Source: Spirosomataceae bacterium TFI 002 (GTDB taxonomy: Bacteria > Bacteroidota > Bacteroidia > Cytophagales > Spirosomataceae). From it: a stretch of DNA of 64,000 nt. Numbering within the stretch: the stretch's first letter is position 1; each line of letters opens with the position of its first letter. The stretch is taken from contig LT907983.1 of the NCBI GenBank assembly GCA_900230115.1, forward strand, positions 3,735,001 to 3,799,000. Direction: 5' to 3'. Under the pieces are notes generated by a model, which saw nothing but the letters and a program-made list of their open reading frames with translations, was not told where the DNA came from and did no database searches. A program made the translations under genes and the position numbers. This document shows, one piece after another, positions 35,856-44,450 of this stretch.

Positions 35856-37358
35856 ATGAAAAAGATACAAATAATGGCAATCCTAGTTTTGGCTAGTTTG
35901 AGTGCCTTCTCGCAAGAAACATCTGGTTATTTTTATGGCCAAGATTTGTTTAAGTTTTCACAATATGGGAACCTGGGGTCTGCAAGAGTACAGGGTATGG
36001 GAGGTGCCTTTGTAGCACTAGGAGCTGACGCTTCAAGTGCAATAATAAATCCTGCGGGTTTAGGGTTTTACAATAGGAATGAGTTTAGTCTATCTCCAGT
36101 GATTAATAGTCTAAGTACGTCTTCAGACTATTTGAGACAAAATACGCCTTTTACCGCGAGTAACATTGGTATTGGTCAAGCAGCTCTTGTTTTTAGTAAG
36201 AATGGCGTAGGTACGCGTAGAAAAAAGAAAACCTTTGGGATTAGCTACAATACACTAGTAAGTTTCAGAAACGAGTTTGAATACAATGGTTTAAATAATG
36301 TAAGTTCAATTCAGGATCATTTCGCCGAAGAAGCTAACTTTAGAGGTGTAGGTACTGAGGTTCTTGATCGTGAATTTAATGCAAATACAGGAGTAGCAGA
36401 TACACCAGAAGCCTTGTACTATCAGGCTTTTATGATAGAGCCAACGAATGATGGTTATGTAGTATTTGAGCCAAGTTTTCCAGTGGATCAGCAAGGGAGG
36501 GTTTCCGAAAATGGAAATTTGGGACAGATTAGTCTCAGCTTTGCTAACAACTTTGATGATAGGACTTACGTAGGTTTGACCGTAGGTATTCAAAACCTTA
36601 ATTATAATAGTGTAGACTATATTGATGAGGTTTTTCCTAATGCAGAGTACTTATCTGGTTTAAGATCTACAAATGAATTGTCTTCTCAAGGTACGGGTAT
36701 TAATTTAGCTCTTGGAGGTATTTTTAGAGCAACTGAGAGTCTGAACTTAGGAGTGAGTTTAACTTCTCCTACAATAATGAGAACGAGGGAGACATTTATT
36801 TCTACTATAGCCATAAGCCCTAATGGCAATGCAGTTCAAACAAATTTCCCAACTGTAAGGACATTGCCTAATGATTTTAGTTATCGCTTTACAAGCCCTT
36901 TCCGAGCAAATGCTGGTGCGGCATACTTCCTGCCAAATAAATTAGGAGTACTAAGTGCTGAAGTTGACTATGTCGCTTATGGTAACATGGGTATAGTGGA
37001 TCCTGAAAACAGTGTTTGGACAAATGAGCAGAAAAGTGCTATCAATAGAGTATATAAAAATACAGTAAATGTGAAAGTTGGTGGTGAGGCAAGGTTGGGA
37101 ATAGGAAGGCTTAGAGCTGGTTTCAATAGAATGGGAGATCCATTGGTTGTAGCTGATGGAGTGAAGAGAAACCTCAATACTGTGACATTTGGTGGTGGTG
37201 TTAGAGTGAATCGATTCTTTGCAGATGTGTCTGTAAATTATCAAAGTACTCAGAGCTCATTTACTCCTTATGTTCTTGTTAATGAGACCGACTACTCTTC
37301 GGTTTTGATTGATTCTAAAAGAACAATAGTTGGATTAAGCGTAGGAACATTCTTCTAA
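35856..37358 (+). CDS. Outer-membrane protein, OMPP1/FadL/TodX-like
   Basis: The 500-residue protein has a signal peptide (to about residue 19, SLSAFSQ) and the typical front RVQGMGGAFVALGADASSAI followed by INPAGLGFYNRNEFSLSP. After this come alternating amphipathic strands characteristic of a beta-barrel, ending in a Phe-Phe. It is probably a transport channel for hydrophobic compounds or a PorV-like protein; the ligand cannot be told. Its 3' end is 19 bases from the left end of the IS element. Confidence 0.85.
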   Translation: MKKIQIMAILVLASLSAFSQETSGYFYGQDLFKFSQYGNLGSARVQGMGGAFVALGADASSAIINPAGLGFYNRNEFSLSPVINSLSTSSDYLRQNTPFTASNIGIGQAALVFSKNGVGTRRKKKTFGISYNTLVSFRNEFEYNGLNNVSSIQDHFAEEANFRGVGTEVLDREFNANTGVADTPEALYYQAFMIEPTNDGYVVFEPSFPVDQQGRVSENGNLGQISLSFANNFDDRTYVGLTVGIQNLNYNSVDYIDEVFPNAEYLSGLRSTNELSSQGTGINLALGGIFRATESLNLGVSLTSPTIMRTRETFISTIAISPNGNAVQTNFPTVRTLPNDFSYRFTSPFRANAGAAYFLPNKLGVLSAEVDYVAYGNMGIVDPENSVWTNEQKSAINRVYKNTVNVKVGGEARLGIGRLRAGFNRMGDPLVVADGVKRNLNTVTFGGGVRVNRFFADVSVNYQSTQSSFTPYVLVNETDYSSVLIDSKRTIVGLSVGTFF

Positions 37359-37377
37359 GAATAGAAACGAAACTATA

Positions 37378-39095
37378 GAGGCTGTCTCATTATAAACGTG
37401 GGTCAGCCTTCTTTTTTGAATAAAAGTGTAATTCTTGTGACAATCTCTTCTGGTTTTGGTGCGGGGAGTTTAAAATGAGGCCGAAATAGCCCTTATGAAG
37501 CCATTTTTTGGATATTGTGTGCAAGGGCGAGCAAGCCCGTTTCGATGAGGACTTTTTCTTTTCCTCTTAACATAAATCTTCTGAAGTTTTTGTTTTGCTT
37601 GATGTTTCCAAAGACTGCTTCCACATCTGCTGGCCTTTGGGAGCGATGTTTTATTCCCTCTGGACTTAGTAGCTTTTGTCGTGCTTTGTCTTTTAATCTT
37701 TTTGCATTGTGATTGACTTGGACAAGTCGATTTCCTTTGGCTTTGTGGCAGGCTCCTTTCAATGGGCAATTGTCACAGTTTTTTGCTTGATAAAAGCTTA
37801 TTTGTTGTTGGTATCCAGATTTTCTTTTCTCTGTTTTTTCATAGACTTTCTCCATTTTTTGACCCATCGGACAGATAAAAAAGTCGTTCTCCGAATCGTA
37901 ATACAGGTTCTCTGACTTGAAGGCATCTTCAGGCTTTATCTTCCCTTTGGCTTTTTGCTCTTTATGGAAGTAATTGTATTTCACATAGCCCTCAAGTTCA
38001 TTGTTCTCTAAATATTGATAGTTTTCTTCCGAGCCATAGCCGGCATCGGCCACCACTTCTTCTGGTAATTTTTTATAGAGCTCTTTGAAGGTTTCTAGGT
38101 GGAGTGGTAAGGTATATACATCGTTGGCATATTGGTAGATGTCGTAGTTTAGAATACATTGATTACAAGTACTTATCTGCCAGTTGTAGCCCGCTTTTAG
38201 CTGACCATTGAGCATGTGGTCGTCTTTCATTCGCATAAAAGTGGCATCTGGATCTGTCTTGGAATAGGAGTTTCGATCACCCATCAGCTTTTGCTGAACT
38301 TCGTATTTCTTTAGATTCTTTGGCCAATTGTTCTTTGCATAATTCAGCTTTTGCTTCACTTTCGGATCTACTTCTTTGCCTTTTAAGGCTTGATTGATTT
38401 GCCCGATAGTCTGTTCTACTTTTTGAGAATCTATCTTTTCAAAAATAGTGGGCGAGTTATCTTTCATCTCCTCGGAGGCTACCTTTTCGGCATAGTTCCA
38501 AAGGTCTTTAAGCTGTTCTTTTATCCTTTCTGTATTCCGCTTTATAGACTTGCCCCATACAAAAGTGTATTTATTGGCATTGGCCTCTATTTTGGTTCCA
38601 TCCACATAAACCGTCTTTAAATCTACCAGTCCTTGATCTGCCATCAGTAAAACGACTTGACCAAAAACCTCTTTCAATACCGACTTCAATCTATCCGTTC
38701 TAAATCGGTTTATTGTATTATGGTCTGGTCGCTGCATGCCAGCAAGCCACATGAAGTGAATGTTTGAACTGACGGCTTCTTCTATTTTTCGAGAGGAATA
38801 AATATTGCTGATATAGCCGTAAATAATAATTTTTAACATCATTCGTGGATGAAATGATGAACTTCCGCCTCCAGAATACTTCTGCAATAATGAATCAATA
38901 TCTATCTCATCTATGATTCTTTGTACCAATCGAACCACGTGATTTTCGGGAATTAATTCATTTAACGATGGAGGAAGAAGGGATAGCTGATAAGGATCAT
39001 AATCCTTAAATACAGGCTTCTTTTTGACTCCTTTTTTCATAACTGAAGTTACAAAAAAATCTATAAAAAAGAGACTGCCCTTTTGAGACAGCCTC
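37378..39095. mobile_element. IS1182-family insertion sequence
   Basis: A 1718-base element has outer inverted repeats GAGGCTGTCTCA (37378-37389) and its complement TGAGACAGCCTC (39084-39095). An imperfect inner extension pairs GGGTCAGCC with GGGCAGTCTC. It carries one transposase gene on the minus strand. It was inserted in the short gap between convergent genes (OMPP1-like and aroK), leaving both stops intact. No clear target duplication is seen: the flanks read ACTATA and ATGTTC. The open transposase frame and paired ends suggest it can still move. Confidence 0.92.
37493..39040 (-). CDS. IS1182-family transposase
   Basis: The transposase cuts and moves the element. The 515 residues begin MKKGVKKKPVFKDYDPYQ, then LLPPSLNELIPENHVVRLVQ, with the HTH-like N-terminal region typical of this DDE family. 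Later come the DDE segments VYVDGTKIEANANKYTF, VVADAGYGSEENYQYLE and a Cys cluster with CDNCPLKGACH. VFGNIKQNKNFRRFMLRG is the last Glu-containing motif. The frame opens further upstream to 39112, outside the right inverted repeat, so I take the ATG at 39040 as the true start. No frameshift was noticed. Confidence 0.93.
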   Translation of the reverse strand: MKKGVKKKPVFKDYDPYQLSLLPPSLNELIPENHVVRLVQRIIDEIDIDSLLQKYSGGGSSSFHPRMMLKIIIYGYISNIYSSRKIEEAVSSNIHFMWLAGMQRPDHNTINRFRTDRLKSVLKEVFGQVVLLMADQGLVDLKTVYVDGTKIEANANKYTFVWGKSIKRNTERIKEQLKDLWNYAEKVASEEMKDNSPTIFEKIDSQKVEQTIGQINQALKGKEVDPKVKQKLNYAKNNWPKNLKKYEVQQKLMGDRNSYSKTDPDATFMRMKDDHMLNGQLKAGYNWQISTCNQCILNYDIYQYANDVYTLPLHLETFKELYKKLPEEVVADAGYGSEENYQYLENNELEGYVKYNYFHKEQKAKGKIKPEDAFKSENLYYDSENDFFICPMGQKMEKVYEKTEKRKSGYQQQISFYQAKNCDNCPLKGACHKAKGNRLVQVNHNAKRLKDKARQKLLSPEGIKHRSQRPADVEAVFGNIKQNKNFRRFMLRGKEKVLIETGLLALAHNIQKMAS

Positions 39096-39115
39096 ATGTT
39101 CAAAATGATCAATGT

Positions 39116-39634
39116 TTATTGGCGTGCAAACTGTGCATCCAGAATCCACATAATTGTATTGGCGTCTGTATCACCTTCTATTACGATATCGGCATTCTTG
39201 TATATTGGAGAACGCTCATCATAAGTTTCTCTTAATGTAGTTAATAGGTCTTTGTTTTCAAGCTTAAACATAGGTCTATTGTTTCTTCTTGAAGACCTCA
39301 TTCTCTCTTCGAGTTTCTCTGGTGATACGTCAAGAAATACGCTGATGCCATTTTCTTTGATGTATTTCATACTATCATGAAAGCACGGTGTTCCTCCACC
39401 CGTTGCTACTACCAATTTGGCATCTAAAGGTATCTTTCTAAGGTGGTCTGCCTCCAGTTTTCTGAAGTGTTCTTCCCCTTCTAGTCTAAAGATTTCTGAG
39501 ATTTTCTTTCCTTCCAAAACCTCAATTCGCCTATCAAGGTCCATGAAGTCATAGCCCAGTTCTTTTGCCAATTGTCTTCCTAAAGTGCTTTTCCCTGAAG
39601 AGGGCATACCTAACATAAAAATATTAGCTGTCAT
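39116..39634 (-). CDS. aroK: Shikimate kinase
   Basis: The enzyme phosphorylates shikimate with ATP in the chorismate pathway. The P-loop GMPSSGKST (residues 9-17), the substrate site DFMDLDRRIE, the ATGGGTPC segment and the lid region RSSRRNNRPMF are all there in 172 residues. It is the last gene of a DUF1599/DoxX/aroK unit, with 28 bases to the DoxX gene. The IS right end lies only 20 bases after its stop, so its terminator may have been displaced. Confidence 0.94.
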   Translation of the reverse strand: MTANIFMLGMPSSGKSTLGRQLAKELGYDFMDLDRRIEVLEGKKISEIFRLEGEEHFRKLEADHLRKIPLDAKLVVATGGGTPCFHDSMKYIKENGISVFLDVSPEKLEERMRSSRRNNRPMFKLENKDLLTTLRETYDERSPIYKNADIVIEGDTDANTIMWILDAQFARQ

Positions 39635-39662
39635 TCGTATGATTTCTCCTTTTGTTAACGAT

Positions 39663-40769
39663 TTATTTTAAAATTGATTCTACTTCTTCGGCTGTAGGAA
39701 TACTTCTGTGACTCCACTTCGCCTTAACGGTGCCATTTTGTAACAATATGATACAAGGATTTGTTCTTGCCATTGTTTTTAAAACCTTCTCATCTATTGA
39801 ATACGCCGGTATATTTATTCCTGATTTACTTAAATATGTGCCTAGTTCTTCTAATCCTAATGAGCTAACGACCATGGCATCAGCTACTTTAAGGTCTTGC
39901 CCTAATTTAGCCAATGAGCTTAGTTGACTTATTGAAATATTTTCTTTCTTTTTGATACAAACCAGCAATTTTGCGTTTTCAAAAGTATCGCCAGTAACGT
40001 CATTGCCTTCGATGTCGCTGATAGAATAGTCTGTGATTTTTGGTCTCAGTAAGTCTTCATTCAAAATTATTGATGATACATACATATACTTATTTGTGTC
40101 CATCAAGTATTCAGCCGATGTAATTTCGTTGTTGCTTTCTTTATCTAAAAAAGTATACACGAACTCGGGTTTTATTCCTGTTGGTTGCATTTGATCTCTG
40201 ATGTTCAAATCTTTTGCATAAGGCAAGAAATCTATCATTGGGAGATACATCTTGCCATAAATCCCAATACCAAATGCAATGACTGTTCCAATTAATGTAA
40301 CGGGCAAGGCAAAGGAGTAGGTCCCAAATTTCTTTCGGTAGAAAAATATAATAAGTATAACTGCGAGACTAATAATGTCTTTGTAAAAAGATGTCCAAGG
40401 CTTTAGTTTTAAGAAATCTCCAAAACATCCACAGTCTGTAACTTTATTAAAGTAGGCAGAGTAAAAGGTGAGGAAGGTGAAAAAGCCCATCATAGCTAAT
40501 ACTATCCAGGCGGTCTGTGGCATTTTGAATTTTACCAATAACGCAACTCCTAAAATCAATTCTCCTGCACAAAATAGTAATGAAAGCAATTGGCTTTGAT
40601 TTGCGAAAATCTCAAAAACACCGCTCATTGCAGGTAGGTCCTGAGCAAATACTTCAAAATACTCTTGAAGTTTTAAGCCAGTCCCGTAAGGGTCCACAAC
40701 TTTGACAAAACCAGAAAACACGAATTCTATACCCACCAATATGCGGGCTATGTTTGCAATTAATTTCAT
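39663..40769 (-). CDS. DoxX-like membrane protein of the BT_3928 type
   Basis: The N-terminal half has four transmembrane helices of the DoxX/MauE fold, starting MKLIANIARILVGIEFVFSG and including the cysteine motif VTDCGCFGDFLKLKPW near residue 110. The C-terminal half (about 190-368) is soluble, with no thioredoxin Cys pair visible. The start at 40769 is chosen over 40793 because it overlaps the DUF1599 stop in an ATGA junction. These genes travel with DUF1599 and folP in many Bacteroidota. A redox or disulfide-linked role is a guess from the CGCFG motif. Confidence 0.85.
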   Translation of the reverse strand: MKLIANIARILVGIEFVFSGFVKVVDPYGTGLKLQEYFEVFAQDLPAMSGVFEIFANQSQLLSLLFCAGELILGVALLVKFKMPQTAWIVLAMMGFFTFLTFYSAYFNKVTDCGCFGDFLKLKPWTSFYKDIISLAVILIIFFYRKKFGTYSFALPVTLIGTVIAFGIGIYGKMYLPMIDFLPYAKDLNIRDQMQPTGIKPEFVYTFLDKESNNEITSAEYLMDTNKYMYVSSIILNEDLLRPKITDYSISDIEGNDVTGDTFENAKLLVCIKKKENISISQLSSLAKLGQDLKVADAMVVSSLGLEELGTYLSKSGINIPAYSIDEKVLKTMARTNPCIILLQNGTVKAKWSHRSIPTAEEVESILK

Positions 40770-41281
40770 TGATTTGAAAGCTTTATCATACAAAAAACAG
40801 CGTAATTAATGATATCTTGGTAGCCGGCTTTTATGCCTTCTGAGATAATGGTTTTTCCAGAATTATCTTCAATTTGCTTTATTCTTAACAGCTTCATTAA
40901 GATGATATCCGTCATGCTACTTACACGCATTTCTCTCCAAGCTTCACCGTAGTCGTGATTTTTATTAAAAAGAAGTTCTTTTACTTCTGCTATCTCATTT
41001 TGATACTGTTCTTTCAGTTCATTTTCATCACCACGTATCAATATAAGTGCCATTACACAATAGTTGATAATGCCAATAAATTCTGGAGATTGCCCTTCGT
41101 CTACCTTAGAAAAGCCATTTTCTTGAATAGTGCGGATTCGCTGTGCTTTAATAAAGATTTGATCAGTGATAGATGGCAGCCTGAGTATCTTCCATGAGGT
41201 ACCGTAGTCCTGATTTTTTTTTGTGAAAATATCCAAGCAATTATCTATTACTTGCTGATATTCTTTCTCGGTTTGCTGCAT
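40766..41281 (-). CDS. DUF1599 protein (tandem nucleotide-modification-associated domain)
   Basis: The 171 residues contain two copies of one module: first KKNQDYGTSWKILR with FIKAQRIRTIQENG and FIGIINYCVMAL (about 16-78), then KNHDYGEAWREMRVSS with LMKLLRIKQIEDN and YQDIINYAVFCM (about 105-168). DUF1599 is also annotated as nucleotide-modification-associated domain 1, but no function is proven in ordinary Bacteroidota. It starts 41 bases from the divergent folP and overlaps the DoxX gene. Confidence 0.85.
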   Translation of the reverse strand: MQQTEKEYQQVIDNCLDIFTKKNQDYGTSWKILRLPSITDQIFIKAQRIRTIQENGFSKVDEGQSPEFIGIINYCVMALILIRGDENELKEQYQNEIAEVKELLFNKNHDYGEAWREMRVSSMTDIILMKLLRIKQIEDNSGKTIISEGIKAGYQDIINYAVFCMIKLSNQ

Positions 41282-41322
41282 TTTTTCTTATAAAGACCAA
41301 AAATTCGTTGATTTGCAAATCT

Positions 41323-42162
41323 ATGAAAAAAACCTTGAACATAGGAGGTAGGATTTTGGATTTATCCGAACCCAAAATAATGGGAATAATTAACCTTACT
41401 CCTGATTCTTTTTATTCAAAAAGCCGCTCACTTGAAGATTACAGATCCAAGATGGAAAAGATGATTTTGGAAGGGGTTGATATTTTGGATTTAGGAGCTT
41501 ATTCTACGCGACCTGGTGCAAGTGAGATTTCTGTTCAAGAGGAAGTGGATAGATTGTTACCGGCGTTGGAATATATTAAAGATAGCCACCCCAATTTGAA
41601 TGTCTCCATTGATACTTTTAGGAGTAAAGTTGCGAGTGAGGTTTTGAAACTAGGAAAGTATATAATTAATGATGTAAGTGGTGGGTCGCTAGACGAAGAT
41701 ATGTGGAATGTGGTTTCAAAAAATAAGGTTCCTTACATACTCATGCACATGCGTGGGAATCCTGATACTATGCAAAGTATAGGGAATTTGTCCTATGAAG
41801 ATATTACCTTAGATGTTTATCAAAGCCTTCAAGAAAGAGTAAAGCTTTTACTTGCTAAAGGTGTGAGTGATATCATCATAGATCCGGGAATTGGCTTTGC
41901 GAAAAGTATTGAAGGGAATTTTGAATTATTAAAGAATCTTAGCTTTTTTACTTCGATGGATTTTCCGCTTTTAGTTGGGGTTTCAAGGAAGTCATTCATA
42001 TATAAATCACTTGGTATTGATGCTGAAAATGCTCTAAATGGAACAACAGCATTGCATGTCCTAAGTTTACTGAGCGGGGCACAAGTGCTGAGAGTACATG
42101 ATGTTGCGAGTGCAGTGGAGGTAAAACATCTCCTAAAACTCTTGGATTTTGCTAAATCTTGA
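41323..42162 (+). CDS. folP: Dihydropteroate synthase
   Basis: The enzyme joins p-aminobenzoate to dihydropterin pyrophosphate in folate synthesis and is the target of sulfonamides. Motifs are IMGIINLTPDSFYSKSR, LDLGAYSTRPGA, VSIDTFRSKVASEVLK, INDVSGGS, ILMHMRGNPDTMQ, IIIDPGIGFAKS and LLVGVSRKSFI, in the correct order over 280 residues. The ORF can open at 41308, but the ATG at 41323 gives the usual length. It is divergent from DUF1599. Confidence 0.95.
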   Translation: MKKTLNIGGRILDLSEPKIMGIINLTPDSFYSKSRSLEDYRSKMEKMILEGVDILDLGAYSTRPGASEISVQEEVDRLLPALEYIKDSHPNLNVSIDTFRSKVASEVLKLGKYIINDVSGGSLDEDMWNVVSKNKVPYILMHMRGNPDTMQSIGNLSYEDITLDVYQSLQERVKLLLAKGVSDIIIDPGIGFAKSIEGNFELLKNLSFFTSMDFPLLVGVSRKSFIYKSLGIDAENALNGTTALHVLSLLSGAQVLRVHDVASAVEVKHLLKLLDFAKS

Positions 42163-42202
42163 AAACCGTAAAATAATTTTCTCAATTTATTGAGCATATT
42201 AC

Positions 42203-42234
42203 TTTCAAACGATAATCAAAAACCTCTATCTTTA
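42203..42234 (+). promoter_or_regulatory. Possible promoter of the T9SS-cargo gene
   Basis: TTTC (42203-42206), 20 bases of spacing and TATCTTTA (42227-42234) resemble the Bacteroidota promoter with one mismatch in each element. The ATG is 47 bases downstream. Confidence 0.35.
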
Positions 42235-42280
42235 CACCTATCATAAACCGTTGCAATTAACTTTAAACTTAAAATATATT

Positions 42281-44377
42281 ATGAAAAGAAAGATACTTTT
42301 TCTCTTCAGTTCCTTGTTATTAACATTTTCGAGCTTTGCACAACCTACAACTCCTGCTAATGTAATGGCGAGTCAAGAGAGTACGTCAAGTGCCAAAGTA
42401 AAAGTGACTTGGTCTGATTTGACGATTACTGGAGACCCTGGTCAAGAGGATGGATTCGTTGTTGTAATAAAAAATGCATCAATGATGACTGTGGATAGTG
42501 CAAGAGTTGGAGTGGGCGTTACCACACACACTACGTTTGCATCTGTTCCTGCAGGGACATACACTGTGACGGTTCAAGCATTTCAAGGGAACGGATCTCC
42601 TAACCCTTACGTGTACAGACCAGTTGCACCAACACCTGTATCTGTAACTATAGCAAACTTTGTTTTTGGTCAACACAACCTTTCAGTAGAGTTAGATCAA
42701 ACTACAAACAATAGTGCATTTTTTCAATGGGATGCAACTCAATCACAATCAATTGATGGTTTTGATTTTACTCTCGTAGATCTTGATGCGGGTACAAGTT
42801 CAACTAGAAGAATTCCTTTTCAGAATTCTTATCAGTGGAATAATCTTTCAGGAAATACAAGATATTCTGCAAGAATAGTACCTGTTAAAGGTGCGGTTTT
42901 TGGAAATCAATCAAACACGGTTTTCTTTACAACAAAACCAAATGCTCCTCGTCCTCCATCATTACAATTGCTTAAAAATTGTCCTGATGAAATATTATGG
43001 AGAATTATACCACAATCAGGTGATATTATCGAAGAGTATGTAATTCAGAAAGCTTTCTCAGCTGGTGGGCCTTGGATAGGTTTAGGTTCGAGAGCACCTT
43101 ATGAGCCTTACTTAAGTGATGGCGAAACTGATATCAATCAGGGAGTAAATACAGTATTTTATAGAGTAATAGCTTATAACGAAACTGGAAATTCTATATC
43201 TTCTGTTGCTCAAGCTGTTCCTAACAAATATACAGGACCTCCTGCTCCAGTAGGAGTATTTGGTGATGAGTTAACTCCATCTTCTATTACTTTTAAGTGG
43301 ACTAACCCAGTAACTGACACAGAGTGTAGTACTAATATTATAAGAGAAATTGCATACAGATATAGCGTAAATGGTGGTCCAGAAGTTTTGGGTGGTTTGT
43401 TTCCAGGTGAAACTTCATTCCTTATTGATGGATTGAATATGAAAGATACCGTGAAATTTGAAATATGGTATTTCTCTACTCAAGGACTTATTTCTCCAAT
43501 TTCTGAATCAACTGCAAGAACGCTCGGACCTCCTGATGCACCAACAAACCCAGGTTTGTTCGGATTTGTTGATAGTTTAGGTAATTATGTAATCAGAATC
43601 TTTGCAATTGATGCAGCTGAAGACGAAGATGGATTTGAGTTCTTTATTGGAACATCTCCAGAACTTGCAAGTTTGAAGTCAGCAGGAAAGACAAAGTTTG
43701 TCAATGGTACTGGTGGAGATGTTTTCTTCTTCCAGAAGCCTCTTGAAGAAGGTGTGAAGTATTACTATGCAATTAGAGCATTCAATTACTTAGGACCTGG
43801 AAACTTTACTAAAGTCTTGACTAATAATGAAGATAACTTCACTCAGGCTCCAACTTCTCCTTTCAATTTGAAAGCGACTGCGGGTGCTGCTGGTGTAGTA
43901 CTTACATGGAGAGATGATAGTAACCGTGAAGCGAACTTTGTTATTGAAAGAGCTGCGGGTGGTACTACAACATGGACTAAAGTAGGTGAGGTTGGTCGTA
44001 ACATCTTAACTTACACTGATGCTACTGCTACAGCTGGTGCTGCTTACTCTTACAGAGTGATTGCAGTGAATCCAATTGGAAGCTCAGCACCTTCTAAAGT
44101 TGCAACTGTAGGAACTGTTGCTGAAACGCAAGGTATAGTAGGAGTTTATCCAAACCCAACTACTGATATGTTAAATATCAAGATGCCTGAAAAATATGAC
44201 GGTACTAAAGGAAGCATCATGTTAATTGATAAGAACTTCAGAGAAATATTCAAATCTGATGTGAAATTCAATGCAGAAGGTACTTCTTTAGATATGACGA
44301 AATTTCCAGAAGGAATGTACAACGTAATTATTATTACTGATGATTATAAATACTCTAAGAAAGTACAACGTTTCTAA
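42281..44377 (+). CDS. Fibronectin-III protein with a type IX secretion signal
   Basis: This 698-residue secreted protein has a signal peptide (about 1-21, LLLTFSSFAQ) and several fibronectin type III-like domains, recognisable at about 22-125, 320-415 and 530-615 (for example VVLTWRDDSNREANFVIERA and AYSYRVIAVNPIGSSAP). The C-terminal domain starts VGVYPNPTTDMLNIKMPE and ends KKVQRF, a type A T9SS sorting signal. It is therefore expected to be exported across the outer membrane and anchored or released. I chose the start at 42281 because the signal peptide begins there. No catalytic domain is visible, so an adhesive or structural role is likely. Confidence 0.88.
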   Translation: MKRKILFLFSSLLLTFSSFAQPTTPANVMASQESTSSAKVKVTWSDLTITGDPGQEDGFVVVIKNASMMTVDSARVGVGVTTHTTFASVPAGTYTVTVQAFQGNGSPNPYVYRPVAPTPVSVTIANFVFGQHNLSVELDQTTNNSAFFQWDATQSQSIDGFDFTLVDLDAGTSSTRRIPFQNSYQWNNLSGNTRYSARIVPVKGAVFGNQSNTVFFTTKPNAPRPPSLQLLKNCPDEILWRIIPQSGDIIEEYVIQKAFSAGGPWIGLGSRAPYEPYLSDGETDINQGVNTVFYRVIAYNETGNSISSVAQAVPNKYTGPPAPVGVFGDELTPSSITFKWTNPVTDTECSTNIIREIAYRYSVNGGPEVLGGLFPGETSFLIDGLNMKDTVKFEIWYFSTQGLISPISESTARTLGPPDAPTNPGLFGFVDSLGNYVIRIFAIDAAEDEDGFEFFIGTSPELASLKSAGKTKFVNGTGGDVFFFQKPLEEGVKYYYAIRAFNYLGPGNFTKVLTNNEDNFTQAPTSPFNLKATAGAAGVVLTWRDDSNREANFVIERAAGGTTTWTKVGEVGRNILTYTDATATAGAAYSYRVIAVNPIGSSAPSKVATVGTVAETQGIVGVYPNPTTDMLNIKMPEKYDGTKGSIMLIDKNFREIFKSDVKFNAEGTSLDMTKFPEGMYNVIIITDDYKYSKKVQRF

Positions 44378-44397
44378 GAGTAAAAGGATAAATACTA

Positions 44398-44434
44398 AAA
44401 GCCTCGGTTCAATTGTGGATCGAGGCTTTTTTTT
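44398..44434 (+). terminator. Rho-independent terminator
   Basis: AAAGCCTCG (44398-44406) and CGAGGCTTT (44421-44429) form a nine-base stem followed by T residues. It ends the T9SS-cargo gene and lies just ahead of the thiolase-like start. Confidence 0.9.
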
Positions 44435-44450
44435 GTGTTATTTTGAATCG

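Noticed and set aside
37371-39102. Target-site duplication at the IS ends
   Set aside because: The flanks ACTATA and ATGTTC share at most two or three bases, which is not convincing.
39041-39112. Upstream extension of the transposase frame
   Set aside because: It crosses the inverted repeat into flanking DNA, so it cannot belong to the element.
41829-42197. 122-codon minus-strand frame over the end of folP
   Set aside because: It is antisense to conserved dihydropteroate synthase motifs and has unlikely composition.
44340-44450. N-terminal extension of the thiolase-like gene
   Set aside because: The stretch covers the end of the previous gene and a terminator, and the family start MKEVFIYHI is at 44451.
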